Assembly: GCF_000189635.1 (NCBI RefSeq)
Contig: NW_002476361.1
Coordinates: forward strand, 372,001-436,000
From: Tetrahymena thermophila SB210
Lineage: Eukaryota; Ciliophora; Oligohymenophorea; Hymenostomatida; Tetrahymenidae
DNA: 64,000 nt
Direction of reading: 5' to 3'
Shown in pieces: positions 26,901-40,900 of this stretch. Positions within the stretch are counted from its first letter, which is position 1. The number at the start of each line of letters is the position of its first letter. Made by a program: the position numbers and the translations under genes. A model generated the notes under the pieces. It saw only the letters and a list, made by a program, of their open reading frames with translations, searched no databases and was not told the DNA's origin.

Positions 26901-27887
26901 CTATCTATTTGTATCATAAGTAATTGACTTTTAGTAAGATAATATTAATCAGCTATCGCTTTATGATAATACTTTATCTTCTATTGATGATTAAAATCTT
27001 TTTAGCTCCTAAAAATTAAACTTTAGAGGTTCTATAAATAGCTAATAAAATAGAGACCATATTGAAAAAAAATCTATTTAATTCATTGATTAATTAAAAA
27101 TAGATATTAAACCTCCTTTGATAATTTAAAGAAAGAAACATGAACATGAAAAACAAATAGGAGATCAGTAAATAAAAGCAAAAAGCTTATAAAAATTAGA
27201 GGCTATAGAAGAATAAAACGAAAATCAGAAATGTAAATTATTTAAATGAATAAATATAATTTTTAATATTTACCCAACTTAATTAAAAAAATATTTACAG
27301 TAAATTAGCAGCAGAATACCTTAAGAAATAATTAAATTTCAATTACTTCAATTTAGGATATATAGTATAAAAATGATTAAATTAGCGTTTTGTAAGAGAT
27401 TTAGAATAGCATAAAAGATATCTTTCAATTTTTGATAAGCTAAAAGTAAGTATTATTAAAATGATTAAATTAGAAGATTATATAATTTTTTTAATTCAAA
27501 AGAGAAATAATCAAGTAATATTAGAAATATCAAGGATATTAAAATGTGAATAGTAGTACTTTTAAAAAGATTGAAGACTAATTAGTATCTAACTTAAATA
27601 TTAAAAGTGGTTTTTAGACATAGGATACTAACTATAATAACAGGTCAAGTTATATCGATTTACTCATGCCCTAATAACATAAATAAGATATTTAGAATTT
27701 TTGTTATGATCTGGATAGAATTCAAAAATATAAGACATATTACCCAAAGTTTAATTATGATTTAGTAATAGAAGAATGCAATTCGAGGTCTTATAAATAA
27801 AATATTCCATTAATTTTAAGATTGATCAAGATAAGAAGAAAAACAGTTAATTTAAAAAAAAAAAGTAAAATAATAAAGTAATTATGA
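23974..27887 (+). CDS. K+ channel F (sister of E), 1082 aa, 7 exons
   Basis: Exons: 23974-24404, 24608-25446, 25674-25964, 26022-26464, 26518-27232, 27301-27445, 27503-27887. They total 3249 nt, exactly 1083 codons. The domain order is as in E, with TIGYGD near 25857-25874. S4 reads FFLRFSCSFTILDIF with a single ladder arginine; the second arginine of E is Cys here. The cNMP-like roll reads FGVTEFFMN. The zinc-knuckle CESCRSLNHNLKEC is intact but is followed by CPI, not CPC. The tail has YYPKFNYDLVIEE. Exon 5 is shorter than in E because of deletions in the low-complexity linker, all in frame. Confidence 0.87.
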
Positions 27888-28349
27888 TTGATTCATAAAC
27901 GTAACAAATATTTAATTTTAATTTTAACTTATTTAAATTTTAACATAATATATATTTTTATCAATTTAAAATTTAAGATAATAATATATCATAAATCTTT
28001 TAATTTGTTTATTAAGACTTTTTGTTTTATCTAAAATTATATTTTTAATCAATTTCTCAATGATGAACAGATAATTTAAATATGAAGGGCATAAAAAAGT
28101 GAGAATGTATATTTTATATTATTTAAAAATATTCCCTTAAATTTAAAAAACTTTTTTAGTATTAAATTTATTTATAAAAAATAAATTAGCATATGAAAAT
28201 ACATAAAATAAATAAAATTAGTTAGCTAGAGACAAAAGTTAAAAAATAGTCATTTTTTTTTAATTATTTTTTATTTAGATTATATTTTTTTGAATTCCTA
28301 ATTTAATAATAAAAAATAGTTAATTTAATTTTTTGGCTTTACAAATCTT
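27888..28349. other. Convergent intergenic F / docking gene
   Basis: AT-rich 3' flank shared by convergent genes F (+) and the docking-complex gene (-). The first part is homologous to the 3' flank of E. No other feature is seen. Confidence 0.5.
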
Positions 28350-30822
28350 TCAATTTACATTTTTTGCATTTTCTTAAAAGTCTTTTAACTCCATGAAATT
28401 TTTCTCTTTTATAATCTCATTAACTATTTGATACTCTTTGTTCCTTTTTTCTTCCTTAATTTTGTCATAATTATTTTTAAATTCATCGCCCAACGGTATT
28501 ACTATTTTTTAAATAAGAACTTTTTAAAATGTGAAGGATGTTTAATTTATTACAAACTGTATCTAAATCATCAAATTTGATATTTTTTTAAATGAAATGT
28601 GAGCTGGATATATTGCTTTCTTCTGCTGCTATTTTAGATTTTGTTTCAACCTAAGAGGACTAAAAATATTAAAATAGAAATCAATCAATACAATTTTATT
28701 AAATTTTACTTTCTATTTATAAATTTCATTATAAAGTTATAACAAATCATTTGTTCTTCTTTCTATAGCCGCTAAGTACAGAAGCATATTACTGTCATCT
28801 ATTTCCTACAATGTTCCATCCTAAAACAAATAAAAATTTATTAAATTAAACTTTTAACTCTTAATTATATTATTATATCATCTAATATATTATCAATTAA
28901 AAACTCATTCACTTAATAACGTTCATTTTCTTTCTAAAAGACACACAATTATTTCTAAAATAAAAAACATTTTATGGTTCAAAAATACTCTAAAAAAATG
29001 TTTAATTGATAAATTATTTGCTAATGCGTATTAATCCATTAAAACTTATAATATATTATTTTTATTTTTTAAAAAAGAAATAAAATCATTTACGTTATTT
29101 TTAGGTATTTCTTTTAAATACTCTTTATCTAAACAACCTATGTTTTCAAACATAACAGGAATATTTTTTTTCAAAGTATCCAATTAAGATTAAACAGTTT
29201 CATGCTTTTTTTTGTATTTTTCTTTTTATTACTCTATTGTTTCTAGCTCTTTCTAATTTTAGGTTAATATAATTAAATTTTTACATCCTTGCTAATTTAT
29301 ATTTTACTTTTAATTCCATAAACTTAATTGTCTTTGGCTCTTATCTGTATTGTTATGGTTTATTTTTATACATATCTATTTGTTATTAAAGCTGCTTTTT
29401 CTATTGCATAAGCGTTTCAGTATCATCTCTAAGAGTGTTTATATATTTAAATAAAGAATAGTTTTCATTTTCATAATCGACAAATGTTTTCACTATTTTA
29501 GACATATCTTAAGTTCCTGTTTCTTCCATCAACCTTTTAAATATATCTTCATATTGAGCTACTTCTTATTTTAAATTCTCTAAATGCATGTTTTCCTTTT
29601 CTTAGTTTCTCTTATTTTTGTCTTTCTTTTTGGTTGTGCTCATTCCTGTTGCTCCTGCAGATATCATTTTATAATTATCAAAATCGTACGCACTTCTGTC
29701 GAACTATTAAAAAAATTTCAAAATCAATTTATATTAATAGTTATTTGAATGAATTAAATATTTTTAAACAAAATTAATTTAAAATGTTTTTTACAGGAGA
29801 TGGGCTTCTGGAGTTATCTTAGTATTGGGATTATTACTGCTTATTAGATCCTAGTATGAACTTTTCTTTTAACCTTTCGTCTCTGTTCTCAGTGTCAGAT
29901 GCTGTTTAATAAACGCTTTCAAACTCTTTTTCAAATTTCTTTTTTTCAATATCAGCTTCTATTTTATATTTTTCAAGTCTTTGTTTACCCTTTTCAATTT
30001 CTTCTTTTGCATTTTGAGATTCCTAAAGTACTTTTTTAAGTTATTCTTTTTTTTCATGCAATTCTTGCTTTAGTTCTATGTAAATATTATCAAAAATATT
30101 CTTTTCCCTTCTAAGATGATTTATTTCATCTTTTAATGAATCATTATTGGCCAATGATTCGTTGTATTTCTTTTTTAAATAATCTAATTTCATATGCATA
30201 GATTTTATCTTTTTTTATAAGACATAAGGATCGCTGTCGCTAGTCGATTTCTTCTTATTCATAATATCTTTTCTCTTATCTTGCAAGATTTTTTCTGTTT
30301 TCTCAATTTCTTTTTCTATGTGTTCCTATATTTATAACATTTTAATTCAATACTAAAGTTATTGGTCTTTTTTAACAAATTATATAATAATTTTATTATT
30401 ACGAGCCTCACTGTTTCCTACTCGATTTTTTTTGCATAAAAATTTCCAGTATCTTATAACTTTGCTATTTTACTTCCAATCATTTGACTACCATACATGC
30501 TCCTTTGCATATGCTAATAAATAATTTATATATTTGTAAATCATTTAATGACTCTAATTAAGTTGCTAATATTATATAATAAAATCTATTCGAAACTGTT
30601 TCTATTTCTCTCCTAATTATAATTTTTGAAATATATATGTAATCTATCTAAATTTATTACTCCATCTCTAGATTTTTAAGATTTGTGCTCTTGAGCGCTT
30701 TTATAAAATAGAAGAAGAGTTAAATTTAATTCTTTTCTTTTTATTTACCTTTTAGCAGTCTGTGGGACTATTGGATTTAACATAAAGTTCTGAGAAGTGG
30801 AATTTACATTAATTGGTTTCAT
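28350..30822 (-). CDS. Outer dynein arm docking complex coiled-coil protein (ODA1/CCDC63/CCDC114-like), ~620 aa
   Basis: Minus-strand gene starting ATG AAA CCA ATT at 30822 and ending in TGA at 28350-28352, with about ten exons. One intron (28520-28553) is only 34 nt. It is coiled coil almost throughout. Hallmarks of the ODA1/CCDC63/CCDC114 docking family are visible in order: DEINHLRREKNIFDNIY around 30090-30130; EDIFKRLMEETG followed by ENENYSLFKYINTL around 29430-29560; and SNMLLYLAAIERRTNDLLQ around 28740-28800. In other organisms these proteins anchor outer-arm dynein to doublet microtubules. The gene is divergent from the dynein heavy chain across 1.1 kb, consistent with co-expression during ciliogenesis. 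Family assignment is confident; the exact orthologue (ODAD1 versus CCDC63) is not determined. Confidence 0.85.
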
Positions 30823-31909
30823 GAATATATATAAAAAATATATGTAAGAAAAATAGTAAAAAGAAACTTATTTTATCAAATAATTTAAAAAAGATAGATA
30901 TTGTTAATTAATTTAATGTTTGATCAATTAAATGATAAATGACTTATAGCGAATAGTTTTACTGAATATCGCATTATTCACTAACAACTAATAGTATATT
31001 TTTTAATATTTTAGATATTAATGAATGGTATATTAGTAAAAAAAATTTAAGCTATTCTATCTCCTAAATTATCTTCCTTTTTTTATGTTTAAATTTTATT
31101 CTAATTTTGATATTTAATGTCTAATATATTTATTCAATTAATATTTAAATTGCTTTGTTATATGTTTTATTAAAAATATTTAAGTTAATTAAGAAGTGAA
31201 ATATTTATTCAAAAATAAATTAAAAAAAAATAAATTTAAATTAATAACAAATAAAGACAAATTAATAAAATTTTAAAATAGAAGTTAATTTTTAAATAAA
31301 AAAAGTGTAGATTATTTCCTATTTCTAATTCAGTTGTAGATAAAATGTAATTTTAAAAATTATTTAATCAAGTTAGCAAAAACAAAAGAATTTAGGAGAT
31401 TCAAAATAATTTTTCAATAAGGTTTTACAAAAATAAGAATTTTTATATTAAAAAATAATTTTGATATGTTATTTTCAAATAGTTACAGATATTTTATAAG
31501 CAAATAAATTAGTTTATTTTGTTAAAATTTAAAAATAAATAGTTTTTATCTAAAACAAATAAAGCATTAAGACTTAATAACTCATAAAGCATGATAAATC
31601 CTAGTAATTACTGTAAAATAAATAAAAAAATATATATATAAATAAATAAATAAATAAATAAAGGAAAGAGAGAGAGATTATTCAAGGAGAACATTTCTAA
31701 GTAAATTTTAATAAAAAAAAACAAGCAAAAAATTAAATAAAGGGAAATATTAATTAAAGAAAAAGAAACTTTAATTATTTCAATTTAATAAAGAGCGTTT
31801 TAATATTAATTATATAGAGACTGTATTATTAAATAACAAAGTTTTGACAGGATTCTATTTAATAAACCAAACAACATATAAACAAATAAATTGAGTCTTC
31901 GCACATATC
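30823..31909. promoter_or_regulatory. Shared intergenic between divergent docking and dynein genes
   Basis: 1087 nt lie between the two ATGs of head-to-head axonemal genes, so both promoters must be here. The sequence is extremely AT-rich. It carries a compound microsatellite (TA)n-(AAAT)n-(GA)n at 31630-31677, about 240 nt before the dynein ATG. I cannot name specific factor sites. Confidence 0.5.
31630..31677. repeat. Compound microsatellite (TA)n(AAAT)n(GA)n
   Basis: Directly visible: a TA run, then five AAAT/TAAA units, then a short purine GA run. It is likely length-polymorphic. Confidence 0.85.
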
Positions 31910-34900
31910 ATGAGTAAAAGACCTTCAAAGAAATCTCTTGGTAAGACTCATTTATATTAATAAAATAGATAAAAATAGCATCAATATAATAGGATTTAAA
32001 AGATTTTATTAAAGCTTAGGATGTTGACGAGATTCTTCTAAGCAACATTTTATAAATTGAAAGACCATTTCAACAATATTTACTTTATTTTTTAAATGTA
32101 GGACCTTTATACAAGATCAATTTTCCAAGATTTTAGTTCGAAGAAGCTGATTAAGAAGAAAAATTTGTAGATTAAGCAATAATAGCATATTAATAAGGAA
32201 AGCCTGTATAGAGACAAACTCCGTAAATAAACCATTTTATCAAAATTAGCACAATAAATATTTATTTTTTTTTACAATGTGCTACCTGCTTTTCATTTAT
32301 TTTTGATTTCAAGTAGTCATTCAATTTACAAGAAATACCTAATTATATAACTTAAATAATGAGGAATATTTTTAGTCCAACTTATTTAATCATTTTAAAG
32401 CATACTTTGCCAGTATAAAATGAGGATTACTCGTAAAAAGAATTAAATATTCTACCAAAGTGTATTTCAATTATTTAAAGTCTATTTTGATGATTAAATT
32501 TTACAAATTTAAGAAAATATTTGAGCTATTTTTTATATTTTTATCAATATTATTAACAAATAGAACTAGGCCATAGAAAAATTAAAAACTACCTCCTTTA
32601 GAATAAAATGATATCTTTAGTCCTAAATTTAGTGTTGAGTAATCTAATAGCATTATGAGTAATGGTAATAAAGGTTAATTGAGATATAATTAATCAGAGC
32701 ATAATCTTTATTAGAGTCTCTAAATACCACTTTAGCAGTAATAATTATAATCATAGTAAGACCCATTTCCAATAGTAAGAACCTCAGGAGCAGGTGGTTC
32801 ATTAAGCATGACAATAGATCAAACATAAATGCAAAAGAATCTTTTAAATAAACCAGGACGTAATTTAAAGGTCAACTAATCTTAAAAGATTTCTACACCA
32901 ACTCAGTAGATTTAAAATCAATAAGTTAGCTCTAAACTACTCGGATTATAGTAAAGCTAAGCAACTCCTCTAAGAGGGGCTGACGGTTACAAATAAACAG
33001 ATAACAGCTTCTCTCATAATTACTCATCTCTCGCAGGTGGAAATTAGCCTTACTCTCCATAAATATCAAAGAAGGCTCTCCATACGCATGGTGAAGAATA
33101 GAATTTAGAGGATACAGGAAAAGATTTTGCAGATAAAGGACTAAATACTAATAAAAACCTTCGTAATTATGACTGTTGGGATGAAGAAACTACTCCCTTA
33201 CAATGGCTTGAAAAATTCAAAAAGAATCCCTAAGGCCCACATGGCAAATGCCCTATCTATTTAAATAAATAGTAATTAAAATACTTCTAATAATATTTTA
33301 AATTCTTTCTAATTCTATAAATAAATAAAAAAATATTCATTAGTATTCTTTATTTAAATTGTTTTATATCTAATATTAATTTTAAATATAGGTATGTGTG
33401 GACTGATGTATAAGTTTTAGATTATGATGAAAATACCGATAAATATTTGGTAAGAATTATTGCTACAGATCAATTAAAGCATGTTGTAAGGTTATCTTTG
33501 ATGTTCAATGAAGAAGATTAAACTAAATTTAAGGAAAGAGTTGACCTCTCCAAGTCAAGATAAGTCAATGCAGAAGATGCCTTAAGGTATTTTTTAATTT
33601 AATAATTTTAATTAAATGAATGTTTAATAATAGATTTGACAAATATGTAAATAAAGTGTCTGATGATCTCATTTAGCCTATGTCTGCTGAATGGAGAAAG
33701 CAAATTTTTAATTTTGTTACAAAAAAACCAAAGCATAGTTAAGAGGAAAAAGTAGAAGAAATTTACAAAAGCAAGTATGTTCAAGAGTTATTTGAAGTAA
33801 GATAATAAAACGATTGTTTGATTATATATAAAAAAATTTTATTAAAATAGGATGCTGAGAGACAATATATTTTTTTCATCAAAAAATGCTATGTTTTGAA
33901 GGAAATGGCTGACCCTAAGAACGAACAAAAATGGCAAAAATATAGAATTAGAAATAGATACGAAGAAAAAATTCTTCCATTCTATGGCACATATGTTTAG
34001 CTTTAATATAATTATAATGAAAATTAGGACAGCTTATCAAAATTACATGTCTCAAATAAATAACTAGTTGTTAAGACTTTGAATATGGTCACTCATAGAA
34101 CATTTTTATATGAAAACCACAAGGTAACTAACAAACAAATAAATATACTATATTTTTTACAAAAGTATTTAATTTATTTTTAATATAAAAAGCTTATAAA
34201 TACTACTTGGAACGAATAATAATTACCAATACTCTTATCTAATTTTGATTAGCAACAAAGAGCTTATCATATAAGCTCAAGGTCTACTTTACAAATGTAG
34301 TGGAGAGAATACATAATTTCAGAAATCTAAGATACTCTTAGAGATATTTACAGATTCTATCAAACTGAATCTAAGCTCTACTTTGGTTCAGATCTGTAGA
34401 GACTTCTCAAACGTATTGATTTAATGTTCAACACATTCATGAGAGAAAATGTTGTTAAGGGAAATATAAATGATTATTGCAAGTAATTTTAAATACCTTT
34501 AATATTATTTCACAATAGTAATTCTTCATTTTTTAAAGATTTATTTAGAAATTCACAATTCCTGAATAAAACGATGAAAATATATGGCACATTAATAATT
34601 TCCCTCTGTTGATTTTGAATTTGTAGCTTAATTAGAAGCCAAAGAAAAAAGGTAAAAAGCCTAATAAAGACAGAAAAGAAGAAACTCCAGCTTCATAGTA
34701 AAAAGAAGAATATGAAGAAGAAGATATTATTTATTATGAACCTACTTACTAATAAATATGCTAGACTTTAATGAAGCCTTTTGATTGGATAGTTGAATCT
34801 GTTAATATGTTCTTTATGTTAGAAAAAGATCTAGTTCCTCTAATTGATTTACCCAAACTTCCCTCATTCTAAATCGATAATTAATTGTAATGGATAAAGG

Positions 34901-37900
34901 AAGGATAGGAAAAGGTCCTTGAATACATCAAAGTTGGATATGAAGAGCCTAATGAAATTTTAGAGAGATTCAAAAAGTAATATTAATTAATTACTCAAAT
35001 TTTACTAAATAAAATTATATAGATATTAGTTCTTGATGGAAAAAAGTATAAGCAATGTCACAAAATAATTATTCGGAGAGGCCAAAGAAAAACCTCTTAT
35101 TTAAGACATAAATCCTCAAGATGTTGATCTAAAAATATAAGAGTATTTTATTGCTAAAAAAGAGATAGAAAAATAATGTATTGATCAAAAAAATTGTCAT
35201 TTCTTCCAAGTCAGGACAAAATAAGCTAAGAATGATTTAGTCCATAAAGCTGATGAATTTGTTTAAAGTATCTTATAAAAAGTTGATCTTCTCTGCTTTG
35301 ATAATATCGAAGTAAGCTTTTGTTGTTAAATTTTACTATTAAAATATTTTTGATTATTATTATAAAACTTAAAAATTTTATTTTTGTTTTTAAAATCAAT
35401 AGCGCATCTAAAAAACATATGAGGACATTTGTGATAAATTGAAAAAGACTCCTCAGAATGAAGAGGAATTAGTTGCTTTAAAGGCCTAGATTAAAGAAAA
35501 TGAAGTTAACTTAGCAAAAATTGCAAACGAAGTAAATTGTGTAGGAGAATTTTTAAAGATTTTAGAAAAATATTGCTACAGCTAAAAAGAAGTCAGCACC
35601 GAATAATTCTTCCTTTTAAAAGTTTAACCTGCTACTGTATTAGAAGCTGCTATGGAGGGAAATAGAACTTATGAAATATATGAATCTAAATTTAGAAATA
35701 ATTTAGAAATAGAAAAAGATGGTTTCTAAAATACTATAGTTGATATTCAAAAGAGATTTTAGCACATTAAGCAATATAGATCTTATAATGCTTCACTTGA
35801 TGTTAAAGAAAATTATACTGAAGTTGCTAATTTTGGTGAATTAATTCAATAAGCTAGTGAAAAGGTTAAGTCATTTAACAGTAGAGAAGCACTTTTTGGT
35901 GATGAAATCTCTATTTGGGATGAATTAGATAATGTTGCCAAAGAATTTGATCCTTACCACAGACTTTGGGATATCCTCTTTAATTTTACTAATAATTATG
36001 AAGAATGGACTAAGTATATTATTTTCTAAAAAATTTCATTAATCTAATTAAAAATTAAATAACAGTGGATCTTTCTTGAGTCAAAGTTATCATGAAATAG
36101 AAAAAACTGTTAACAGTAAATATTACTTAGAAGCAAAAGCCCTTCTGAAGAAATTTAGTGATGAAAACGATCCTTCAAGTGACGAGAGACCTGCTTAGCT
36201 CTCAGAATAATTATTAAAAGATATTCAAGATTTCCGTCAAAAGTTGTGGATTTTCGAATTATTGACAACCGAAGCTATGAGAAATTTGAAAAAACCTATG
36301 GTCTAATAGCATTGGGCTGAAATATTTGAGCGTTGCAATGTTTAAGGCAAACAAATGACAGAAGATATGACTTTCATTCAATTATTGGCTGTATTGAATC
36401 CAATTAAGGAAGTTATTGAGGAGGTTTCAAGAAAGGCAGAAAAGCAGTATCAAATAGAAAAGAAATTAAAGGAAATGGAAGAAACTGTCAAAGTTATTAA
36501 ATTAGACATTATGGAATACACAAAAAGTAAGAAACACACTTTTGTCTTAAAAGGAGTTGATGAAATTTAACAAATTTTGGATGACCAGCTTAACATTCTC
36601 ACTATGATGAAGGTAAAATTATAATAAAAAACATTACTAAGCTAAATAAATTTGAAAAATTAATGATAAAAGGCTTCACCTTATATTAAAAATTTGAAGA
36701 GAATTGCTGAACCCTTAGAATAAAGATTAGTTTTTGTATAAGATACTTTAGAAGGATGGATTAAATGTTAAAGATCTTGGATGTATCTTGAGCCAATTTT
36801 CGCTTCTGAAGATATCAAAAAGAAAATGGAATTGTAGAAGTAGAAATTTGATACAGTTGATGATTTTTGGAGGTAAATAAATGTTTTTTTTTTGAATTTA
36901 AAATTATATCCAATTTACTTTAAATAATTAAGAACCACTATGGAGTCATTTGCTAAAGAACCTGGACTTTGGGAAGGCATTGAAAATGATAGACTTAAAA
37001 ACGAATTTAATTAACACAATAAGACTTTAGATGAAATCCAAAAGAAATTATCTGATTATTTAGAATCTAAAAGAAGAGATTTCCCTAGATTCTTCTTCTT
37101 GTCTGATGAAGAATTACTAGAAATATTAGCTGACACTAAAGATCCTCAAAAGGTGTAAAAACACATTAATAAATGCTTTGAAGCTATTAGTAAGCTTGAT
37201 TTTTCATCGAAAGAAGATGTAATTAACTAATCAAATATTTATATTCATATTCAATCATTACTTTATTCTAATAGGTGAGTGGTATGATATCAGCTGAATA
37301 AGAAAATGTTAAATTCAATAGTAAAATTAATGTTAACGAAGGTGACAAAAAGGGTAATGTTGAAAAATGGCTTGGTGAAATTGAGCAGATGATGAGAAAC
37401 ACATTAAAACATATTACTAAAAACGCTATGATTGATGAAGCTACAGCTAGAAACGATTGGGTTCAGAAATGGTAATTAAAAATTTACTTATTTTTAACCT
37501 AAAATTTTTCATATTAAAGGGCTGGATAAGTAGTTTTGGCAGTAAATATGGTCAGGTGGACAAGAGGAGCTGAAAATGCTATTTTAAATAGTAGAGGCGA
37601 TGAAGTTGATGATGGTATTTATACTTATAGTAATCTATCAGATTATGTTGATTTTCTTGAGAATTAGTTAAAAGATACAGTATAGCTTGTTAGAAAAGAC
37701 CTAACTCCCTTAGCTAGATTAACTCTTGGTGCTTTGGTTGTTTTAGATGTCCATGCAAAGGATGTTATCGTTGAATTAAAGAAAACTGGTTGTACATCAT
37801 CTTAAGATTTTAATTGGATCTCTCAACTACGTTATTATTGGGAAGAAAAGCACAATAAGCCAGATCTAAAAGTACAAATGATTAGTGCAAACTTAAGTTA

Positions 37901-40900
37901 TGAGTAAAAAACATTTTTATTTATTATTTTATATATGATCTTTATTTATATATTTCGATCAGTTTCGAATATCTTGGAAATTCAACACGTTTGGTCATTA
38001 CCCCTCTTACTGATAGATGTTACAGAACTCTTATGGGAGCTTTCTAATTATAGTATGGAGGAGCTCCTGAAGGTCCTGCAGGTATTATAATTTTTTACTA
38101 ACAATTGAAGATTTAACAATAAAAACAAACTTATTAATTATTTCCTTCTTAAATCTTGATTTTTTTAAAAAAGGTACTGGTAAGACTGAAACAGTAAAGG
38201 ACTTGGCTAAGGCTTTGGCTGTACAATGCGTAGTATTTAATTGTTCTGATGGTTTGAACTATGTAGCTATGAGAAAATTCTTTAAAGGTTTAGCATCTTC
38301 TGGAGCTTGGTGCTGTTTTGATGAATTCAATAGAATTGATTTAGAAGTTTTGTCAGTTATTGCATCTTAGGTTCTAACAATTTAAATGGCAATCAGGAGC
38401 AATAAATCAAGACCAAAAGAAACTTTTGAGTTCGATGGTGAAGAAATTAAGTTGGTTGATACATGCGCCATTAATATAACTATGAATCCTGGTTACGCAG
38501 GTCGTTCTGAATTACCAGATAATTTGAAGAGTTTGTTCAGACCATGTGCGATGATGGTTCCTGATTATGCTATGATTTCAGAAATTTATTTGTATTCAGT
38601 TGGTTTTGAAGAAGCCCGTAACTTAGCTAGAAAAATCGTTGCTTCTCTTCGTTTAAGTAGCGAACAGCTTTCCAGCTAAGATCACTATGATTTTGGTATG
38701 AGAGCTTTAAAGGCTATTTTGACAGCAGCTGGTAACTTAAAGAGGGTTATGACTGATAGTGAAGATATTATTTGCTTAAGAGCTCTAATGGATGTTAATT
38801 TACCTAAATTCACTATTAATGATATTCCTTTGTTCAAATCTATAACAAGCGATCTCTTCCCTGGAGTTGAACTACCTTTCATTGATTATGGCGATCTTCT
38901 AGAATCTTTGAAAAATGCCTGTAAAGAAAGTCAACTTTAACCAAAATAAAACTTCTTAAATAAGTGCATTTAATTGTATGATACTATAAATGTCAGACAT
39001 GGTTTGATGGTTGTTGGACAAGCTTTTTCTGGTAAATCAAGTATAACACGTACTCTATAGAATGCTCTATCGGCTTTGAAAGGTAAAGGAGATTTCTAAA
39101 CAGTTCACACTCATAATCTTAATCCAAAATCCATAACAAGTGACTAATTGTATGGTAAGCTTGATCCTGATACTAAAACTTGGGCTGATGGTGTTATTGC
39201 AATTATTATGCGTGTTTGCTCATAAGATACAAGTATGGACAAGCAATGGGTAGTATTCGATGGACCAGTTGATGCAGTTTGGATTGAAAATATGAATACA
39301 GTCTTGGATGATAATAAAAAACTTTGCTTAACAAGTGGTGAAATTATTAAGCTTACTAATTAAATGACTATGATGTTTGAAGTAGAAGACCTTGCTTAAG
39401 CTTCTCCTGCCACTGTATCTAGATGCGGTATGGTCTTCCTCGAAACTAAATAACTTGGCTGGGATCCTCTAGTAATTTAAACAAATATAAATATATTTAC
39501 TTAATATGTATTAAAATTATAATTTAGATTAAGAGCTTTATTTAGCAACTACCATCAAGTTTAGACAAAGTAGCTGATTAGTTTGAAAAAATATTAACAT
39601 GGTTAATTGACTGTTCTATGAGTTGGGCTATGCGTCATGGTAAATTCTTAGTGCACAAATCAGAAATGACACTTGTTGGAAGCTGTCTAAAGTATTTAAA
39701 AACGTATATTAAGGAGTATGGCGAAGAAAACGTAAAAGTACAAAAAGATATTGAAGATATTTTAGCAAATGTCAGTCTTTTCTGTGTTATTTGGTCAATT
39801 GGTGCTTGCTTAGAAGAAACTACAAGAAAGCCTTTCCATCAATTCATAACAGAATTAATCCATGCTAGCAGTGAGATTCCTGATAAGTATTAAATAAAAT
39901 ATGATCTAATGTTCCCCTTTGAACCACATTCGATTCGTGCCAATATTCCAGACAAGAGTTCTATCTTTGATCTTTGCTATGATAAAAATAAAGGTATCTG
40001 GGTAAACTGGACATAGACAGAAAAGAAATTTGAAATTCCCAAAGGTGGTGAATATCATAATATCTTTGTACCCACTATAGACTCTATAAGAAATAATTTC
40101 TTCTTACATAGATGTGTTTAAAATTAAATTCACCTTTTAGTATGTGGTCCTACTGGTACTGGTAAAACAGTGAACGTGATAAATGAATTAAATAAGCATT
40201 ACCTAAACCCTGAATATTCAAATCTATAAACTGCTTTCTCTGGCTAAACAAACGTTAACTAAGTAATAATTTTGTTTTAATCAAGATTTTATTTCAAACT
40301 AAATAACTTATTTTAATAGGTATAAAGATTAATTGAATCTAAAGTATGCACAAGAAGAAGAAAAGGTCACTTTGGACCTGAAGAAGGCAAAAAATTCATA
40401 GTTATCTTCATAGATGACTTAAATATGCCAGCTAAGGAAAAGTATGGTGCATAACCTCCTATTGAATTATTAAGATAATGGATGGATAATGGTGGTTGGT
40501 ATGACTTAGCTGATAAAACTTGGAAATATCTTTGTGATATTACTTTTATCACAGCCATGCTTCCTCCAACAGGTGGACGTAATACAGTAACAATGAGGTA
40601 AAAAATATTAATTTTATCAATATTTATTTAAATGTTTTTAAACAAAAAAAAAAAGTTATATATTTCTTTTAAATATTTATTTTATTTAATTTTTTAAATA
40701 AAAAGATACATGAGACACTTTAACTTGCTTTATGTTGAATCATTTGAAGCAGAGTCTCTTCATAGAATTTTCTCTAATTTACTTGATTGGTACTTCTTAA
40801 ATCAAAAATAGGGTGTTGGAAAAGCAATTGAAAATTTGAGAGACAGCATAGTCAATAGTACTATTGAACTTTACTAAGGAATTTAAAATTCTAAATAATT

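Noticed and set aside
38685-38882. Minus-strand open frame
   Set aside because: Antisense shadow of the dynein AAA1-AAA2 coding exon.
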